Source: Flammeovirgaceae bacterium (GTDB lineage Bacteria > Bacteroidota > Bacteroidia > Cytophagales > Cyclobacteriaceae). Taken from it: a stretch of 64,000 nt of DNA. Below the pieces are notes generated by a model. It was not told where the DNA came from, made no database searches, and saw only the letters and a list, made by a program, of their open reading frames with translations. Positions 9,347-20,925 of this stretch are shown here, piece after piece. Positions within the stretch are counted from its first letter, which is position 1, and every line of letters starts with the position of its first letter. The stretch spans positions 2,665,225 through 2,729,224 of the forward strand of contig CP054185.1 of assembly GCA_015180985.1 (NCBI GenBank). Direction: 5' to 3'. The translations under genes and the position numbers were made by a program.

Positions 9347-9446
9347 GTACGTTGAGACAACGCCCTGGCCAATTTTTGGTCTGGCAGTGGCATGTGTGGA
9401 CTGGGTGCAGCGTTGGCTGAACAACAGGGCCATGCGGCCCCGGAGC
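9347..9446 (+). repeat. Dispersed structured repeat, copy A
   Basis: About 100 bp, similar along its whole length (roughly three quarters identical by eye) to the reverse complement of 60869-60966. Shared parts include GACAACGCC, TGGCCAAT, CAGCGTTGG and GGGCCATGCGGCCC. The two copies differ by single-base indels, so it is not protein coding. CAACGC near the start can pair with GCGTTG in the middle, and GGGCC-atgc-GGCCC forms a hairpin. It lies between the secG terminator and a convergent gene. The rest of the gap 9273-9503 shows nothing recognisable. Confidence 0.65.
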
Positions 9447-9503
9447 CCAATCACTTCAACCGTCATGCGAATAACATATTCAGGTAAGTTTGCAGATTAT
9501 CGG

Positions 9504-10220
9504 TTATTCAATCTTTGAAATGTGTTTTACAAATAACCGCTTCGCAACCGGCATCAGGGTTTCTGTAAACGGAAATTTTACACGCGATAAAATTAGATAG
9601 GTTGCCGGATTAGGCATCTCTCTGAATCGTTTAACCAGGTTGATTTTTATACTTTCATACGGAACAACCGGGCTTTTCGGAATAGTTTCGATAAACTCGG
9701 TATTCAGGCTGCGCAACTGCTCATATTGCTCTTCGTAAATACTAAGCTGGTAGCGATAAACACTGGTTTCTTTTTCCGGGGGAACCGTAACAAACAAATA
9801 GCCTTCGCGGGCGTAAAGCGGAGTAACACCAATAGGCGATATCTCACATTGCGATTCAACGTATTCGTAAATTACCGAACCTTCCTGCAACGAATTTTTA
9901 AACCGGGGAAGCGCCCATTCGATAATAGAAGTAAGTTCATTCATTACAGAATCGTCCTCAATCATTTCCCGGTAAGTCAGTTCAAGTTTCTTAAACTCTT
10001 CCAACGACAATTCTTTCGGAAACGATTCTCGTATAAGCGCCCTGTTTTCCTTTACAGCCTGCAGATTTTGATAGTGAAAAACCAAATCGCTTAAAAACGG
10101 ATACAACGCCACCCGCCCAAACGACTCCTTTACCGTTTTCAGGTAAGCCAGCAAGATGTACCGCTTGTACTCAAAATCAATCAGTCCCTGCGTAAGCCAA
10201 TCTTTTGATAACCGGTTCAT
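9504..10220 (-). CDS. Conserved hypothetical protein
   Basis: 238 aa from ATG 10220 (MNRLSKDWLTQGLID). Soluble, rich in aromatic and charged residues, mostly helical in the first half. No signal peptide, membrane segment or known motif is visible. A frame extension up to TTG 10271 exists, but a promoter-like TAACTTTT lies between the two starts on the minus strand, so the ATG is preferred. It is convergent with secG and divergent from groES. It feels like a Bacteroidota-specific family, but I cannot name it. Confidence 0.65.
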   Translation of the reverse strand: MNRLSKDWLTQGLIDFEYKRYILLAYLKTVKESFGRVALYPFLSDLVFHYQNLQAVKENRALIRESFPKELSLEEFKKLELTYREMIEDDSVMNELTSIIEWALPRFKNSLQEGSVIYEYVESQCEISPIGVTPLYAREGYLFVTVPPEKETSVYRYQLSIYEEQYEQLRSLNTEFIETIPKSPVVPYESIKINLVKRFREMPNPATYLILSRVKFPFTETLMPVAKRLFVKHISKIE

Positions 10221-10493
10221 TTTTTTTAACCAAATTTTGTAAAAGTTACTAATTGATAAAACGCTGTTCAAGCACGGTTAATACAACCACCGGGCCAAAA
10301 CGATGCCCTATCAAATCTGCCATCCTGCCAGTTTAGCCACCGGAGGTTGGCAGAATGAAAGGGCTGAAAGCCCCAAAAAACTGCCATTTTGCTGTGGTTT
10401 TAATTCATTTTTGCCGGTAAAGCAGGCTGGCACAATAGGTGTTAATCTGGGCACATGTCAAACTTGTTTAACCTAAAAATCAATTAACTGTAT
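10221..10493. promoter_or_regulatory. groES upstream region with inverted repeats
   Basis: 273 bp without a gene. It holds an inverted repeat CTGCCA (10325-10330) / TGGCAG (10348-10353), a hairpin GGGC-tgaaa-GCCC (10361-10373) and an AAACTGCCATTTTG motif near 10378. It also holds TGGCAC-N5-GTGTT at 10428-10443, which resembles a sigma54 -24/-12 site with the GG spaced correctly but -12 GT instead of GC. No full TAnnTTTG element is seen before groES. No CIRCE-type repeat was recognised. Confidence 0.3.
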
Positions 10494-10772
10494 ATGGCAA
10501 AAATCAACTTTAAACCAAACGAGGACAGGGTTCTGGTAGAACCTGCTGCTGCGGAGGAAAAAACCGCATCCGGAATCATTATTCCTGATACGGCAAAAGA
10601 GAAACCCCAGAAAGGTAAAATCATTGCCGTAGGTGAAGGTCTGAAAGACAAGCCCGTAACCGTTAAGGTAGGCGACCATGTGCTCTATGGTAAGTATGCC
10701 GGCACCGAAATCACCATTGACGGTAAAGAGTACCTGATCATGAGGAACTCAGACATTTTCGGAATTATCTAA
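10494..10772 (+). CDS. groES: Co-chaperonin GroES
   Basis: 92 aa, complete. Cpn10 signature at the N-terminus ([13 protein letters not shown]), followed by the mobile loop region [18 protein letters not shown] that contacts GroEL, then [15 protein letters not shown]. It forms the heptameric lid of the GroEL cage in the cytoplasm. It stands 28 bp upstream of groEL, in the standard groESL operon. The long upstream region is the likely site of stress control. Confidence 0.98.
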   Translation: MAKINFKPNEDRVLVEPAAAEEKTASGIIIPDTAKEKPQKGKIIAVGEGLKDKPVTVKVGDHVLYGKYAGTEITIDGKEYLIMRNSDIFGII

Positions 10773-10779
10773 ATCATAA

Positions 10780-12429
<1,650 letters not shown>

Positions 12430-12452
12430 TATCTCAGCATTTGCTTTACACA

Positions 12453-12480
12453 AAAAGCCTCACCTGTTGGTGGGGCTTTT
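12453..12480 (+). terminator. Terminator after groEL
   Basis: AAAAGCCTCACC pairs with GGTGGGGCTTTT (one mismatch) around a TGTT loop, followed by a T-containing tail. Confidence 0.8.
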
Positions 12481-12535
12481 GTATTTTGACAGATTTGATT
12501 TGCTGCGTAACTTAACAGCCACAAACAAACAACCC

Positions 12536-12901
12536 ATGGTTATCCATAAGACTTTTGCAGACTTTGTATTGTTTCTGTACGTGCACATGGCACACGCTGA
12601 TGGCGAATTTCATGAAACCGAAGTAAAAGTGGTTAAGGAAAAGATGAAAAAACTGTACCCCAACGAGTCGGATTACGACAAGAAGCTAAAAGAGGCCATG
12701 ACCCTTTACATAGATTTCGATAAGAACCAATTACGCACCCTATTCCGCGATACATTTAAGCACTTCTCAGAAGTTAAATTTCCGGTTAAATACCATATCT
12801 ATACCGACCTGTACGATATAATCAATGCCGATGGTAAAATTGATGAATCAGAAACAGATGCATTGACTACGTTGAAGGAAATTATTGATGTATCGCATTA
12901 A
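12536..12901 (+). CDS. TerB-like small protein
   Basis: 121 aa from ATG 12536. Helical protein with two acidic repeats of the TerB type (HADGEFHETEVKVV near the start and NADGKIDESETDAL near the end), which can form a metal-binding helical bundle. Known TerB proteins bind divalent metals and occur in tellurite or stress systems, but single TerB-like proteins have no fixed role. A frame extension to GTG 12467 lies inside the groEL terminator and is rejected. TATTTTG at about 12482 could be its -7 element. Confidence 0.65.
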   Translation: MVIHKTFADFVLFLYVHMAHADGEFHETEVKVVKEKMKKLYPNESDYDKKLKEAMTLYIDFDKNQLRTLFRDTFKHFSEVKFPVKYHIYTDLYDIINADGKIDESETDALTTLKEIIDVSH

Positions 12902-12922
12902 ACAGAAACGATTTCACGTAAT

Positions 12923-12951
12923 AAAAAAGCCCGTTTGATTCGGGCTTTTTT
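12923..12951. terminator. Bidirectional terminator
   Basis: AAAAAAGCCCG (12923-12933) and CGGGCTTTTTT (12941-12951) form an 11-bp stem with A and T runs on both sides. It serves the TerB-like gene (plus) and the OPT gene (minus). Confidence 0.85.
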
Positions 12952-12972
12952 ATTATACACTTCAGCGGCTAT

Positions 12973-15018
12973 TCAATCCTTTTTCATTCCGATTTTATAA
13001 AGCCCAAAGGCCATAGCAGTAAAGAATAAAACTCCCAGCAAATTATAACCACCTTGACCCAATAAGGAGATAAGGCCATGTTCGGCACTAAGAAGCTGCA
13101 GGGCATTGAATATGCCGTCATCAACCGAAAGCAGGGCTACAATTACTCCGGCCAGTGCGCCACCGGCAATCAATCCTGTTGCAAACAAACTACCCCGGCC
13201 AAGTTCATCATCAGCTTTAACAGCATGCTTTTTCTCTAACTGCCAGTCGGTTACGCCTTTAATGGCTCCACCAATAAAAATTGGAAGCGTTGTTGACAGT
13301 GGGAGGTACAAACCAATAGCAAAGGCAAGCGCCTTAACTCCGCATAACTCAATCATTACAGCGATAAAAACACCTACCATCACAAACTGCCAGTCGAGAT
13401 TAAATGATAGTATACCACGGGCCAAGGTAGCCATAAGTGTGGCCTGGGGTGCCGAAAACTTATCGGATCCGATGGCATGCGTGTATCCTTGCGCTACCAT
13501 ATCGGCTGTGGGCGTATCCAATACTTTTACAACAATGCCAATTGCGATGGATGACACTATCGCACCGATAAAAAGAGCAAGTTGCTGATACCGCGGAGTT
13601 GCCCCGACAATGAATCCTGTTTTCAAATCCTGCGAAGTTGCCCCGGCATTAGCGGCAGCAATACAAATCATGCCGCCAACAACCAGGGCCAAAGGTTCGT
13701 AAAGGTTTCCACTCCACCCAACGGCAGTAAAAATCAGGCAGGTTCCCATCAGCGTTGCGATCGTCATGCCTGAAATCGGGCTGTTACTGGAACCTACCAA
13801 TCCTACAATGCGGCTGGCTACCGTTACAAAAAAGAATCCGAAGATGATAATCAGAATGCCTATCAGGAGTTTTTGAAGTAAACCTTCGCCCGGAATGTTT
13901 GGCATAATAGTTAATACGGCTATCAGGATAATGCTGCCGAAGATCACCACCTTAAATGACAAGTCCCTTTCCGTACGAAGTACACCGGCTGAGCCTTTTT
14001 CTTTCAGCGAAGCAATGCTTTCTTTAAACGAGCTTACAATTGTAGGCATGGTCTTCATCAGTGTAATAAATCCTCCCGCTGCTACGGCTCCTGCACCAAT
14101 TTGCCGGATGTAGGCGCGGTAAATGGCATCGGCATAGCTGGCAAAGGTGTGAGCAGCAGGATCCCAGCCACCGGGTCCGCCCGGTTTGGTAATATCGGCC
14201 AGATAACCCAGTTTAACCAACTGCAGCGCAATGGTATCAGCCGGAACAAGGGTGGCCAGCAATGGATTTAAACCCCACCAGGCTAATACTGAACCCGCAA
14301 CCAAAACACCTGAAATTTTTGGGCCGATAATATAACCCACACCCAGATACTCTGGTGTTATTTCACCCCTTGTGGCAGCTGATGGCCAGAATTTATTTAG
14401 CTGGCTTGTGACATACGAGGGCGTTTCGGCAATAACATGAAAAACCTTTTGAAGCATGGCATACACCAAAGCCACGCCCATCCCGATAAATGCAGTCTGT
14501 GCAAACACACCTCCCTTTTCACCAGCTTGTAGTACAGACCCACAGGCGGTGCCTTCCGGATAAGGCAATGTTCCGTGCTCTTTAACTATCAACGAGCGTC
14601 TTAGAGGGATCATCATCAGCGTACCGAGCATACCGCCAAAGGCAGCCAGAATAAGGATGGTTAAATAATTAAAGTACGATTCGCCAACACTTACGCCATC
14701 GGGCCCGGGCGATAAAAACAAAAAGCCGGGTAACGTAAACACAACCCCGGCTGCTATGGATTCGCCTGCTGAGCCGGTTGTCTGAATAATGTTGTTTTCT
14801 AAAATAGTTGTTTTAAGAAATTTCCTGCCAAGCGTTATCGCTATTACAGCTATTGGAATGGATGCCGAAACCGTAAGCCCTGCTTTCAAAGCAAGATACA
14901 CGGTAGATGATCCGAAGATGATACCGAACAATGCACCAAAAATCACCGATTTTAAAGTGAATTCGGGTATGTTTTGTTCAGGTGAAATGTAGGGTTTAAA
15001 TGCTTTGGTTTGCTCCAT
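12973..15018 (-). CDS. OPT family oligopeptide transporter
   Basis: 681 aa integral membrane protein with about 15 hydrophobic segments. Features of bacterial OPT proteins include the N-terminal [20 protein letters not shown], the [17 protein letters not shown] loop, and the [20 protein letters not shown] motif near the middle. Substrates in the family are oligopeptides or metal chelates, energised by protons. It starts 3 bp after the stop of the upstream POT gene, so the two form one unit. Substrate not deducible. Confidence 0.9.
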   Translation of the reverse strand: MEQTKAFKPYISPEQNIPEFTLKSVIFGALFGIIFGSSTVYLALKAGLTVSASIPIAVIAITLGRKFLKTTILENNIIQTTGSAGESIAAGVVFTLPGFLFLSPGPDGVSVGESYFNYLTILILAAFGGMLGTLMMIPLRRSLIVKEHGTLPYPEGTACGSVLQAGEKGGVFAQTAFIGMGVALVYAMLQKVFHVIAETPSYVTSQLNKFWPSAATRGEITPEYLGVGYIIGPKISGVLVAGSVLAWWGLNPLLATLVPADTIALQLVKLGYLADITKPGGPGGWDPAAHTFASYADAIYRAYIRQIGAGAVAAGGFITLMKTMPTIVSSFKESIASLKEKGSAGVLRTERDLSFKVVIFGSIILIAVLTIMPNIPGEGLLQKLLIGILIIIFGFFFVTVASRIVGLVGSSNSPISGMTIATLMGTCLIFTAVGWSGNLYEPLALVVGGMICIAAANAGATSQDLKTGFIVGATPRYQQLALFIGAIVSSIAIGIVVKVLDTPTADMVAQGYTHAIGSDKFSAPQATLMATLARGILSFNLDWQFVMVGVFIAVMIELCGVKALAFAIGLYLPLSTTLPIFIGGAIKGVTDWQLEKKHAVKADDELGRGSLFATGLIAGGALAGVIVALLSVDDGIFNALQLLSAEHGLISLLGQGGYNLLGVLFFTAMAFGLYKIGMKKD

Positions 15019-15021
15019 AGG

Positions 15022-16281
15022 TTAGGATTGAGGTTGGTTGGGTGTTAAAAACTTATTATAGATGAGCATTAACAAGGTTGATAGAATACCTATTCCGGCC
15101 AATGTGTACCACATCATAGAAGGATTCGTACTCAGGTAAGAACCGCGCAGCCAGTCGGCTATTATACCAGCTGTAAACGAACCGATAGCTACCGGCAGAA
15201 AAGCAAAACCCATGAATGTACCCACCTGATGCCTTGGCGCCAGCGAGCCAACGTACTCATAAAATCGGGGCGCCTGAATTGCCTCACCCAAGGCAAAAAA
15301 GAATATACCGATTATCGCGGCCGGCACCGTTGCCCATACACCAATAATAATCCACGAAAGACTGGCAATGCTGAAGCCGAGTGTCATGGCTGTTATCGGT
15401 TTCCATTTGCTTACCAATGCTGTTACCGGAACAGTAAGGATAATAATGCTCCACGCATCCACTGTTTCCAGTAATTCAAACCGTTCAAATTTTAAAACAT
15501 CGGTAACATAAAACGGGAACGAATAAAAAATCTGCCAGAACATCATCCAGAAGCCGGAGAAAATCAGTAAAAAGGTTATGAAACGCAGATTACCAAAAAC
15601 AAGCACCATATCACCAAACACTTTTTGAAAGGTCCGGACCTCTGTCGGCTCACCGCGTTCCACGGGTTCTTTAAAAAACAAAACCGTTCCGATAATCAGG
15701 AAAAATGAAGTAATAGATGACATGATTAAAACGTATTCGATTCCCCACGTTTCGCGAACCTGCAAAGCGAGTATGGGGCCGATGGCTCCGCCCAGATTAA
15801 CCAGCGTATAATATATAGAAAAGCCCAAAGCCTGTGCATCCTTTTTACTTGTTTTGGCTACGGTTCCAACGATGCATGGTTTAATCAACGATCCGCCTAT
15901 GGCCGTCAGCAGAAGGACGGCCAATACATAGTTGCGCTTACCGAAAATGGCCACGAAGTCTTGCCCAAACTCAAGCCCGGCCAGCCCAATCAAAAAATAG
16001 CCGATACAGAAAAAAGCAAAGCAGGCAATAAGCGTTTTACGAAAACCGTACTTATCAACAAACACACCGGCTACAATAGGAAGGGAATAAAGCACCAGGT
16101 TAAACACACCGGCTAAAAAACCTGCCTCTTCCTGAAGGCCCACTTTTGTAGCGAGGTAAACTGTAAGCACAGCCTTTGATCCGTAATAGGCAAACCGTTC
16201 AAAAAGTTCAAGGGTGTTTGCGATCCAAAACGTAGAACTGAATCCGGTTTTAATCTGAGTAAGTCGTTCCTGGATGGTCAT
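15022..16281 (-). CDS. POT/PTR family proton-coupled peptide transporter (MFS)
   Basis: 419 aa, about 12 transmembrane segments. The POT signature ERFAYYG lies at 28-34, just after the first helix start, as in di/tripeptide symporters where ExxER couples protons. IGGSLIKPCIVG and YYTLVNLGGAIGP match the second PTR motif region (usually FYxxINxG). It is slightly short compared with typical 450-500 aa members. It is transcribed together with the OPT gene; together they suggest peptide scavenging. Start ATG 16281. Confidence 0.85.
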   Translation of the reverse strand: MTIQERLTQIKTGFSSTFWIANTLELFERFAYYGSKAVLTVYLATKVGLQEEAGFLAGVFNLVLYSLPIVAGVFVDKYGFRKTLIACFAFFCIGYFLIGLAGLEFGQDFVAIFGKRNYVLAVLLLTAIGGSLIKPCIVGTVAKTSKKDAQALGFSIYYTLVNLGGAIGPILALQVRETWGIEYVLIMSSITSFFLIIGTVLFFKEPVERGEPTEVRTFQKVFGDMVLVFGNLRFITFLLIFSGFWMMFWQIFYSFPFYVTDVLKFERFELLETVDAWSIIILTVPVTALVSKWKPITAMTLGFSIASLSWIIIGVWATVPAAIIGIFFFALGEAIQAPRFYEYVGSLAPRHQVGTFMGFAFLPVAIGSFTAGIIADWLRGSYLSTNPSMMWYTLAGIGILSTLLMLIYNKFLTPNQPQS

Positions 16282-16358
16282 CCTGCAATAAAAAATTAGG
16301 TTTGGTCAAAGCCAAAGTAGGTGTATTAATTCAATAAATCAATTGCCGTAAAACAAAA

Positions 16359-16382
16359 AAGCCTGCGGTAAACCACAGGCTT
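16359..16382 (-). terminator. Terminator of pckA
   Basis: AAGCCTG-cGGT and its partner ACC-aCAGGCTT form an interrupted stem; on the minus strand a T run follows. It lies downstream of the pckA stop at 16433. Confidence 0.75.
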
Positions 16383-16388
16383 CTACCC

Positions 16389-16420
16389 AGTCGTCCTACG
16401 ACTTAAGTCGTAGGACGACT
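16389..16420. repeat. Perfect 32-bp palindrome
   Basis: Two 16-bp arms with no spacer (AGTCGTCC...GACTT, then AAGTC...GGACGACT). Centre at 16404/16405. Each arm also contains the internal repeat GTCG/CGAC. It lies 12 bp past the pckA stop and just before its terminator. It may be a protein-binding site, a cruciform or a second terminator stem. Confidence 0.85.
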
Positions 16421-16432
16421 CTATAAAAAGAG

Positions 16433-18280
16433 TTAACGCTCAGGCTCCAGGCTCCACTTCTCCGGAGAACGCCATAGGCTGGAGAGGAGCAGTTCGCGCA
16501 TGAAGATAAATTCTTTAGGAAGCCTGTCGTACATGCGCTCAAAGAGTTCGGCATGACTAAGCAGTTCCTGCTTCCATTGCTCACGGTCAATCTCCATAAT
16601 CCGGTCAAATTCCTGCTTCGAGAAATTCAATCCGCGCCAGTCGATATCATCATAATGAGGCATCCATCCTATCGGACTTTCAACGGCATTGGTTTTGCCG
16701 CTTATCTTTTGCACAATCCATTTCAACACGCGCATGTTTTCACCAAAGCCGGGCCATTGAAAGTTCCCCTGCTCATCTTTGCGGAACCAGTTTACACCAA
16801 AAATGCGTGGCGGGTTTGGAATATCGCGGCCAAACTGAAGCCAGTGATTAAAGTAGTCGCCCATGTGATAACCACAGAACGGCAGCATGGCAAAGGGGTC
16901 ACGTCTTACTTTACCTACTTCGCCAAAAGCAGCGGCTGTCATTTCCGAGCCCATGGTGGCTGCCAGGTAAACACCATAATTCCAGTTATGGGCCTGGTAA
17001 ATTAACGGAACGGTAGTACTCCGTCTTCCACCGAAGATAAAGGCGCCAATGGGTACGCCATTTGGATTTTCCCAATCCGGATCAATGGAGGGGCATTGCG
17101 ATGCCGGTGCAGTGAAACGGGCATTCGGATGGGCAGCGGGTTTGCCCGGAGCCGGATCATATTTTTGACCTCGCCAGTCGGTTAAATTCGTTGGTATCTC
17201 TTTAGTCATTCCCTCCCACCACACATCGCCATCTTCGGTAATAGCCACGTTGGTAAAAATGGTATTCTTGGCGATGGTTTTCATCGCATTGGGATTGGTC
17301 TTCTCGTTGGTTCCGGGAGCCACGCCAAAGTAGCCATACTCCGGGTTGATGGCGTAAAGTCGTCCGTCTTTGCCTGGTTTTATCCATGCAATATCGTCAC
17401 CCACTGTAGTTACCTTCCAATCACTTAATTCTTTCGGAGGTATCAGCATGGCAAAGTTGGTTTTGCCGCAGGCGCTGGGAAAGGCAGCAGCCACATACGT
17501 TTTTTCTTTTTCAGGTGTTTCAACACCAAGAATAAGCATGTGTTCGGCCAGCCATCCTTCTTCGCGGGCCATGGAACTTGCGATGCGTAATGCAAAACAT
17601 TTTTTACCAAGAAGAGCATTACCGCCATAGCCGGATCCATACGAAACAATTGAACGTTCTTCCGGATAGTGTACAATATATTTGGTAGTCGGGTTGGTTG
17701 GCCAGGTCGAATCCTGCTGGCCGGGCTTCAGCGGTGCACCTACCGTGTGCAGGCATTTTACAAAATCACCATCAACTCCGAGTACGTCCATTACCCGCTT
17801 GCCTACACGCGTCATGATGTGCATGTTTACCACCACATATTCAGAATCAGTAATTTCAATACCAATGTGTGCAATGGGCGAGCCTACCGGCCCCATGCTG
17901 AATGGAATAACATACATGGTGCGGCCAGTCATACAGCCATCCATGAGTTTATCGAGGGTTTGCTTCATTTCCTTTGGATCAACCCAATTGTTGGTGGGGC
18001 CGGCATCTTCCTTTCTGCGGCTGCAGATGTAGGTCCGATCTTCTACCCGGGCCACATCGCTGGGGTCAGAAAAACAGGCAAAACTATTGGGCCGCTTGGC
18101 CGGGTTTAAGCGAATAAATGTACCCTTATCAACAAGCTTGTTACATAATTCATCGTACTCTGCGGTACTTCCATCGCACCAGCGTATTTGGTCAGGTTTA
18201 CACAAGTCGGCTATTTGTTTTACCCAGTTAAGGGCCACCTCATGATTTATGGCATAGGTGGATACCAATTCGTCAGTCAT
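16433..18280 (-). CDS. pckA: Phosphoenolpyruvate carboxykinase (GTP)
   Basis: 615 aa, the size of the GTP-dependent class rather than the shorter ATP class. Oxaloacetate plus GTP gives PEP, CO2 and GDP, the first committed step of gluconeogenesis. The kinase P-loop FPSACGKTN, the substrate loop [15 protein letters not shown], and [13 protein letters not shown] and [12 protein letters not shown] of the nucleotide site are present. Monocistronic, with its own terminator. TAATTTG at 18307-18313 on the minus strand is a likely -7 element. Confidence 0.97.
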   Translation of the reverse strand: MTDELVSTYAINHEVALNWVKQIADLCKPDQIRWCDGSTAEYDELCNKLVDKGTFIRLNPAKRPNSFACFSDPSDVARVEDRTYICSRRKEDAGPTNNWVDPKEMKQTLDKLMDGCMTGRTMYVIPFSMGPVGSPIAHIGIEITDSEYVVVNMHIMTRVGKRVMDVLGVDGDFVKCLHTVGAPLKPGQQDSTWPTNPTTKYIVHYPEERSIVSYGSGYGGNALLGKKCFALRIASSMAREEGWLAEHMLILGVETPEKEKTYVAAAFPSACGKTNFAMLIPPKELSDWKVTTVGDDIAWIKPGKDGRLYAINPEYGYFGVAPGTNEKTNPNAMKTIAKNTIFTNVAITEDGDVWWEGMTKEIPTNLTDWRGQKYDPAPGKPAAHPNARFTAPASQCPSIDPDWENPNGVPIGAFIFGGRRSTTVPLIYQAHNWNYGVYLAATMGSEMTAAAFGEVGKVRRDPFAMLPFCGYHMGDYFNHWLQFGRDIPNPPRIFGVNWFRKDEQGNFQWPGFGENMRVLKWIVQKISGKTNAVESPIGWMPHYDDIDWRGLNFSKQEFDRIMEIDREQWKQELLSHAELFERMYDRLPKEFIFMRELLLSSLWRSPEKWSLEPER

Positions 18281-18397
18281 AGCATTAAGGATTAGAAAAG
18301 AGCGCTCAAATTAAGCATTCGTTATACGAAAATGAAATATTCAATCGTTTGCAGAATTAGGCGTCAATATCTCATATTCGCAACAAATTGAAGTAAA

Positions 18398-18874
18398 ATG
18401 AATTACCGATTAAAAGTGTGGTCACTGTCGATGCTGTTATCTGCGGGTAGTTTAACCTCAGTCCATGGTCAGGATTCATCAGCACCTGCCATATCCAATG
18501 AAGAATTACAGCAATATGCCGTAGTAATGGATTCGATCAATGATTTAACCGAACAATTAAAGAATACACTTTCACAACTGATAAAAAATAACCCGAAAAT
18601 TTCGGAAGCCCGCTATAACCAGCTTTCGCAACTCGGCAACGACCAGGAGAAACTCAAAGCCGCCAAAGCCACTCCGGAAGAACTTGCGGCCCTCCAGGAA
18701 ATCAACCTGAAGCGTACCGAGGAAACAATTAAACTTTCGGAAGCCCTCAAGAGCCTGACAACCGAAAAACTAGGTTCGGCATCGTACAATAAAATCCGAA
18801 ATGCCATTAAATCCGATCCAACGGTAAAGGCCCGATACGAAAAAATTGCTGCGGACCTGAAAAAGAAACCATAA
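18398..18874 (+). CDS. Secreted DUF4168-like helical protein
   Basis: 158 aa. Signal peptide (~1-24, cut near VHGQ), then a soluble, almost entirely helical, Gln/Lys/Glu-rich chain. NEELQQYAVVMDSIN at the start of the mature part and RYEKIAADLKKKP at the end recall DUF4168 proteins, which are exported and of unknown function. No cysteines for lipidation. Assignment to DUF4168 is from pattern memory. Confidence 0.6.
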   Translation: MNYRLKVWSLSMLLSAGSLTSVHGQDSSAPAISNEELQQYAVVMDSINDLTEQLKNTLSQLIKNNPKISEARYNQLSQLGNDQEKLKAAKATPEELAALQEINLKRTEETIKLSEALKSLTTEKLGSASYNKIRNAIKSDPTVKARYEKIAADLKKKP

Positions 18875-18907
18875 CTGCTTGGATTTTCAGAATTTAACAG
18901 GCCTTCT

Positions 18908-18915
18908 TACCTTTG
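18908..18915 (+). promoter_or_regulatory. TAnnTTTG promoter -7 element of the M15 peptidase gene
   Basis: TACCTTTG, full consensus match, 20 bp before the ATG at 18935. Confidence 0.55.
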
Positions 18916-18934
18916 CAGGGTTATTTTTTAACCC

Positions 18935-19735
18935 ATGTTCAGGTACGCCATCCTTGCATTTTTTTCCTGGTATTTTGCACTTCCGGCATTAGCCCAATCA
19001 AGCGGCCCCTTTGATTCGTACGACTGCCGCAGCGAAGTCGAGATTATCCGGTCATTGGAACGGGAACAGCAATTAAAAGCACAGGCTCGTCTTGATTCGA
19101 TAGCAAAAGCGCAGGAACAGCTTCAACTGGCTACGCAGGTTTATTTCATCGAAGATACCGTGAACGGGTGGCGCTTGTGGACTATTGCTGAAAATTATGC
19201 GTTTGGAAAAAACCGCGGGGAGTTGCCTATGATTACCGCCCTTGAGGCATTACACCCCTATTTTCGTGATAAAGTTTTTCAGTTAATTCAAATCGCCCGC
19301 ACTAAAGGGATTGAGCTTGCCGTAGTGGAAACATACCGCACCCGGGCCAAGCAGGCAGAATATAAAAGCATGGGCAAACGCTATACCCGCACCGGTGCCG
19401 GCAGTTCAAAACATCAATACGGGCTGGCGGTTGACCTGGTGCCGGTTGTTAATGGCCAGGCACAATGGCATAACATACACCTTTGGCGTAAAGTGGGTGT
19501 TATTGGCGAACGGTTGGGTTTGCGCTGGGGCGGCCGTTGGCGTTCACCGTTTGACCCCGGCCATTTTGAATGGACCGCGGGCCTCGGCCCAGAAGATCTT
19601 GCAAAAGGAAAAATGCCTGCTGTGCCTAAAAAAGAAATTCAGTACCCCTGCCTGGAAGACGACCTGAAGTTATTAAAGAAATACTGGAATGAGTGGGAAG
19701 TAAGTCAGTCGGCATTAGCCCGCCAGCAACGGTGA
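18935..19735 (+). CDS. M15 family peptidase (peptidoglycan endo/carboxypeptidase-like)
   Basis: 266 aa. Signal peptide 1-20 (cut after ALAQ), a ~100-residue linker, then an M15/VanY/CwlK-type zinc peptidase domain. Zinc ligands are H160 and D167 in SKHQYGLAVDL and H210 in GHFEW, all present, so the enzyme should be active on peptidoglycan stem peptides in the periplasm. Its stop overlaps the GTG start of the next gene (GTGA, 19732-19735). Confidence 0.85.
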   Translation: MFRYAILAFFSWYFALPALAQSSGPFDSYDCRSEVEIIRSLEREQQLKAQARLDSIAKAQEQLQLATQVYFIEDTVNGWRLWTIAENYAFGKNRGELPMITALEALHPYFRDKVFQLIQIARTKGIELAVVETYRTRAKQAEYKSMGKRYTRTGAGSSKHQYGLAVDLVPVVNGQAQWHNIHLWRKVGVIGERLGLRWGGRWRSPFDPGHFEWTAGLGPEDLAKGKMPAVPKKEIQYPCLEDDLKLLKKYWNEWEVSQSALARQQR

Positions 19736-20925
19736 AAACTTTTCCCGACCACTTTATTTTTGGCACCAGCACAGCGGCCGCCCAGATTGAAACTGCATTT
19801 GAACACGACTGGCAAGGCGTTAAAGCACGAGATGGTTCGATCTTTCAGCGCACCACCGACCATGAGCTTCGCTTTAAAGAGGATGCCGAAATCATTGCCT
19901 CACTGGCCCCCGGTTACCGCATGAGCCTGCAATGGAGCCGGCTTCAACGCGAACCGTTCGGAAAATTTGATCCAGAAACAGTTAACGCGTATCATGAATT
20001 TTTTACAGCCCTGAAAGAAAGAGGCGTCTCCATTATGATGGTGCTTCATCATTTTACCAACCCGCTGTGGTTTACCAAAACTGGCGGATGGGAGAACAGC
20101 AGTAACATTGCAATGTGGGTGGATTACTGCCAAAAGGTACTTGATGAATTCGGGCACTATATCTCAAGCTGGAATACGTTTAATGAACCGAACGTATATG
20201 CCAGCTACGGCTGGATAACCGGATTCTTTCCGCCATTTAAAATTAACCCGTACCTGGCCGGCAAAGTAGTTAAGAATATGGGCAAAGCCCATAACCTGGT
20301 GTACGACCGTATCAAATACAAATTTCCGGATCATCCGGTTGGCATTTCACATAACGCTACCCTGTTCACCCATGAAAATGTACTCGGCTGGTTTCCGGCC
20401 CGCTTAAGCGATTGGTGGTTTATGGAATATGTTCCCAGTCACTTTGAAAAGGCTGACTTTTTCGGAATGAGTTATTATGCCCGTGTAACCCACGATCCAA
20501 TGCCGGTTACTTACGTGGATACGCCTGAAAAAATTAAAGCACTCGGCAAAAACCATGACGACATGTGGGAGTACCACCCGGAAGGTTTGCGCACATGCCT
20601 CGAGCGGTATTGGAATAAATACAGAAAGCCGATTATCATTACTGAAAATGGTGTGTGCGATGCACGTGATGAATTACGGCAACAGGCCATTGGCGATTAT
20701 GCCCGCATCGTGCTTAAAGCCATTGAGGATGGAATTGACGTACGGGGGTATTACTGGTGGAGCACCTGGGATAACTTTGAATGGCACCTGGGCCCTTCGA
20801 TGAAATTCGGATTATACGCATGTGATCCGGTAACCATGGAGAGGTATAAAAAGAAAAGTGCCGATCTTTATTCTTCACTGGCTTTTGCCAAAAATCTTAA
20901 TGTACTTCGCCCTGAGTTAGTTTAG
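19732..20925 (+). CDS. Glycoside hydrolase family 1 (beta-glucosidase-like)
   Basis: 397 aa from GTG 19732 ([19 protein letters not shown] is the usual GH1 opening). Retaining TIM-barrel glycosidase: acid/base E152 in TFNEPN and nucleophile E305 in ITENG, with the aglycone-site WDNFEW near the end. It is shorter than typical 440-470-aa family members. No signal peptide, so it is cytoplasmic. A frame extension to GTG 19693 exists, but GTG 19732 couples directly to the upstream stop. Its 3' end overlaps glpK by 9 bp tail to tail. Natural substrate unknown. Confidence 0.85.
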   Translation: MKTFPDHFIFGTSTAAAQIETAFEHDWQGVKARDGSIFQRTTDHELRFKEDAEIIASLAPGYRMSLQWSRLQREPFGKFDPETVNAYHEFFTALKERGVSIMMVLHHFTNPLWFTKTGGWENSSNIAMWVDYCQKVLDEFGHYISSWNTFNEPNVYASYGWITGFFPPFKINPYLAGKVVKNMGKAHNLVYDRIKYKFPDHPVGISHNATLFTHENVLGWFPARLSDWWFMEYVPSHFEKADFFGMSYYARVTHDPMPVTYVDTPEKIKALGKNHDDMWEYHPEGLRTCLERYWNKYRKPIIITENGVCDARDELRQQAIGDYARIVLKAIEDGIDVRGYYWWSTWDNFEWHLGPSMKFGLYACDPVTMERYKKKSADLYSSLAFAKNLNVLRPELV

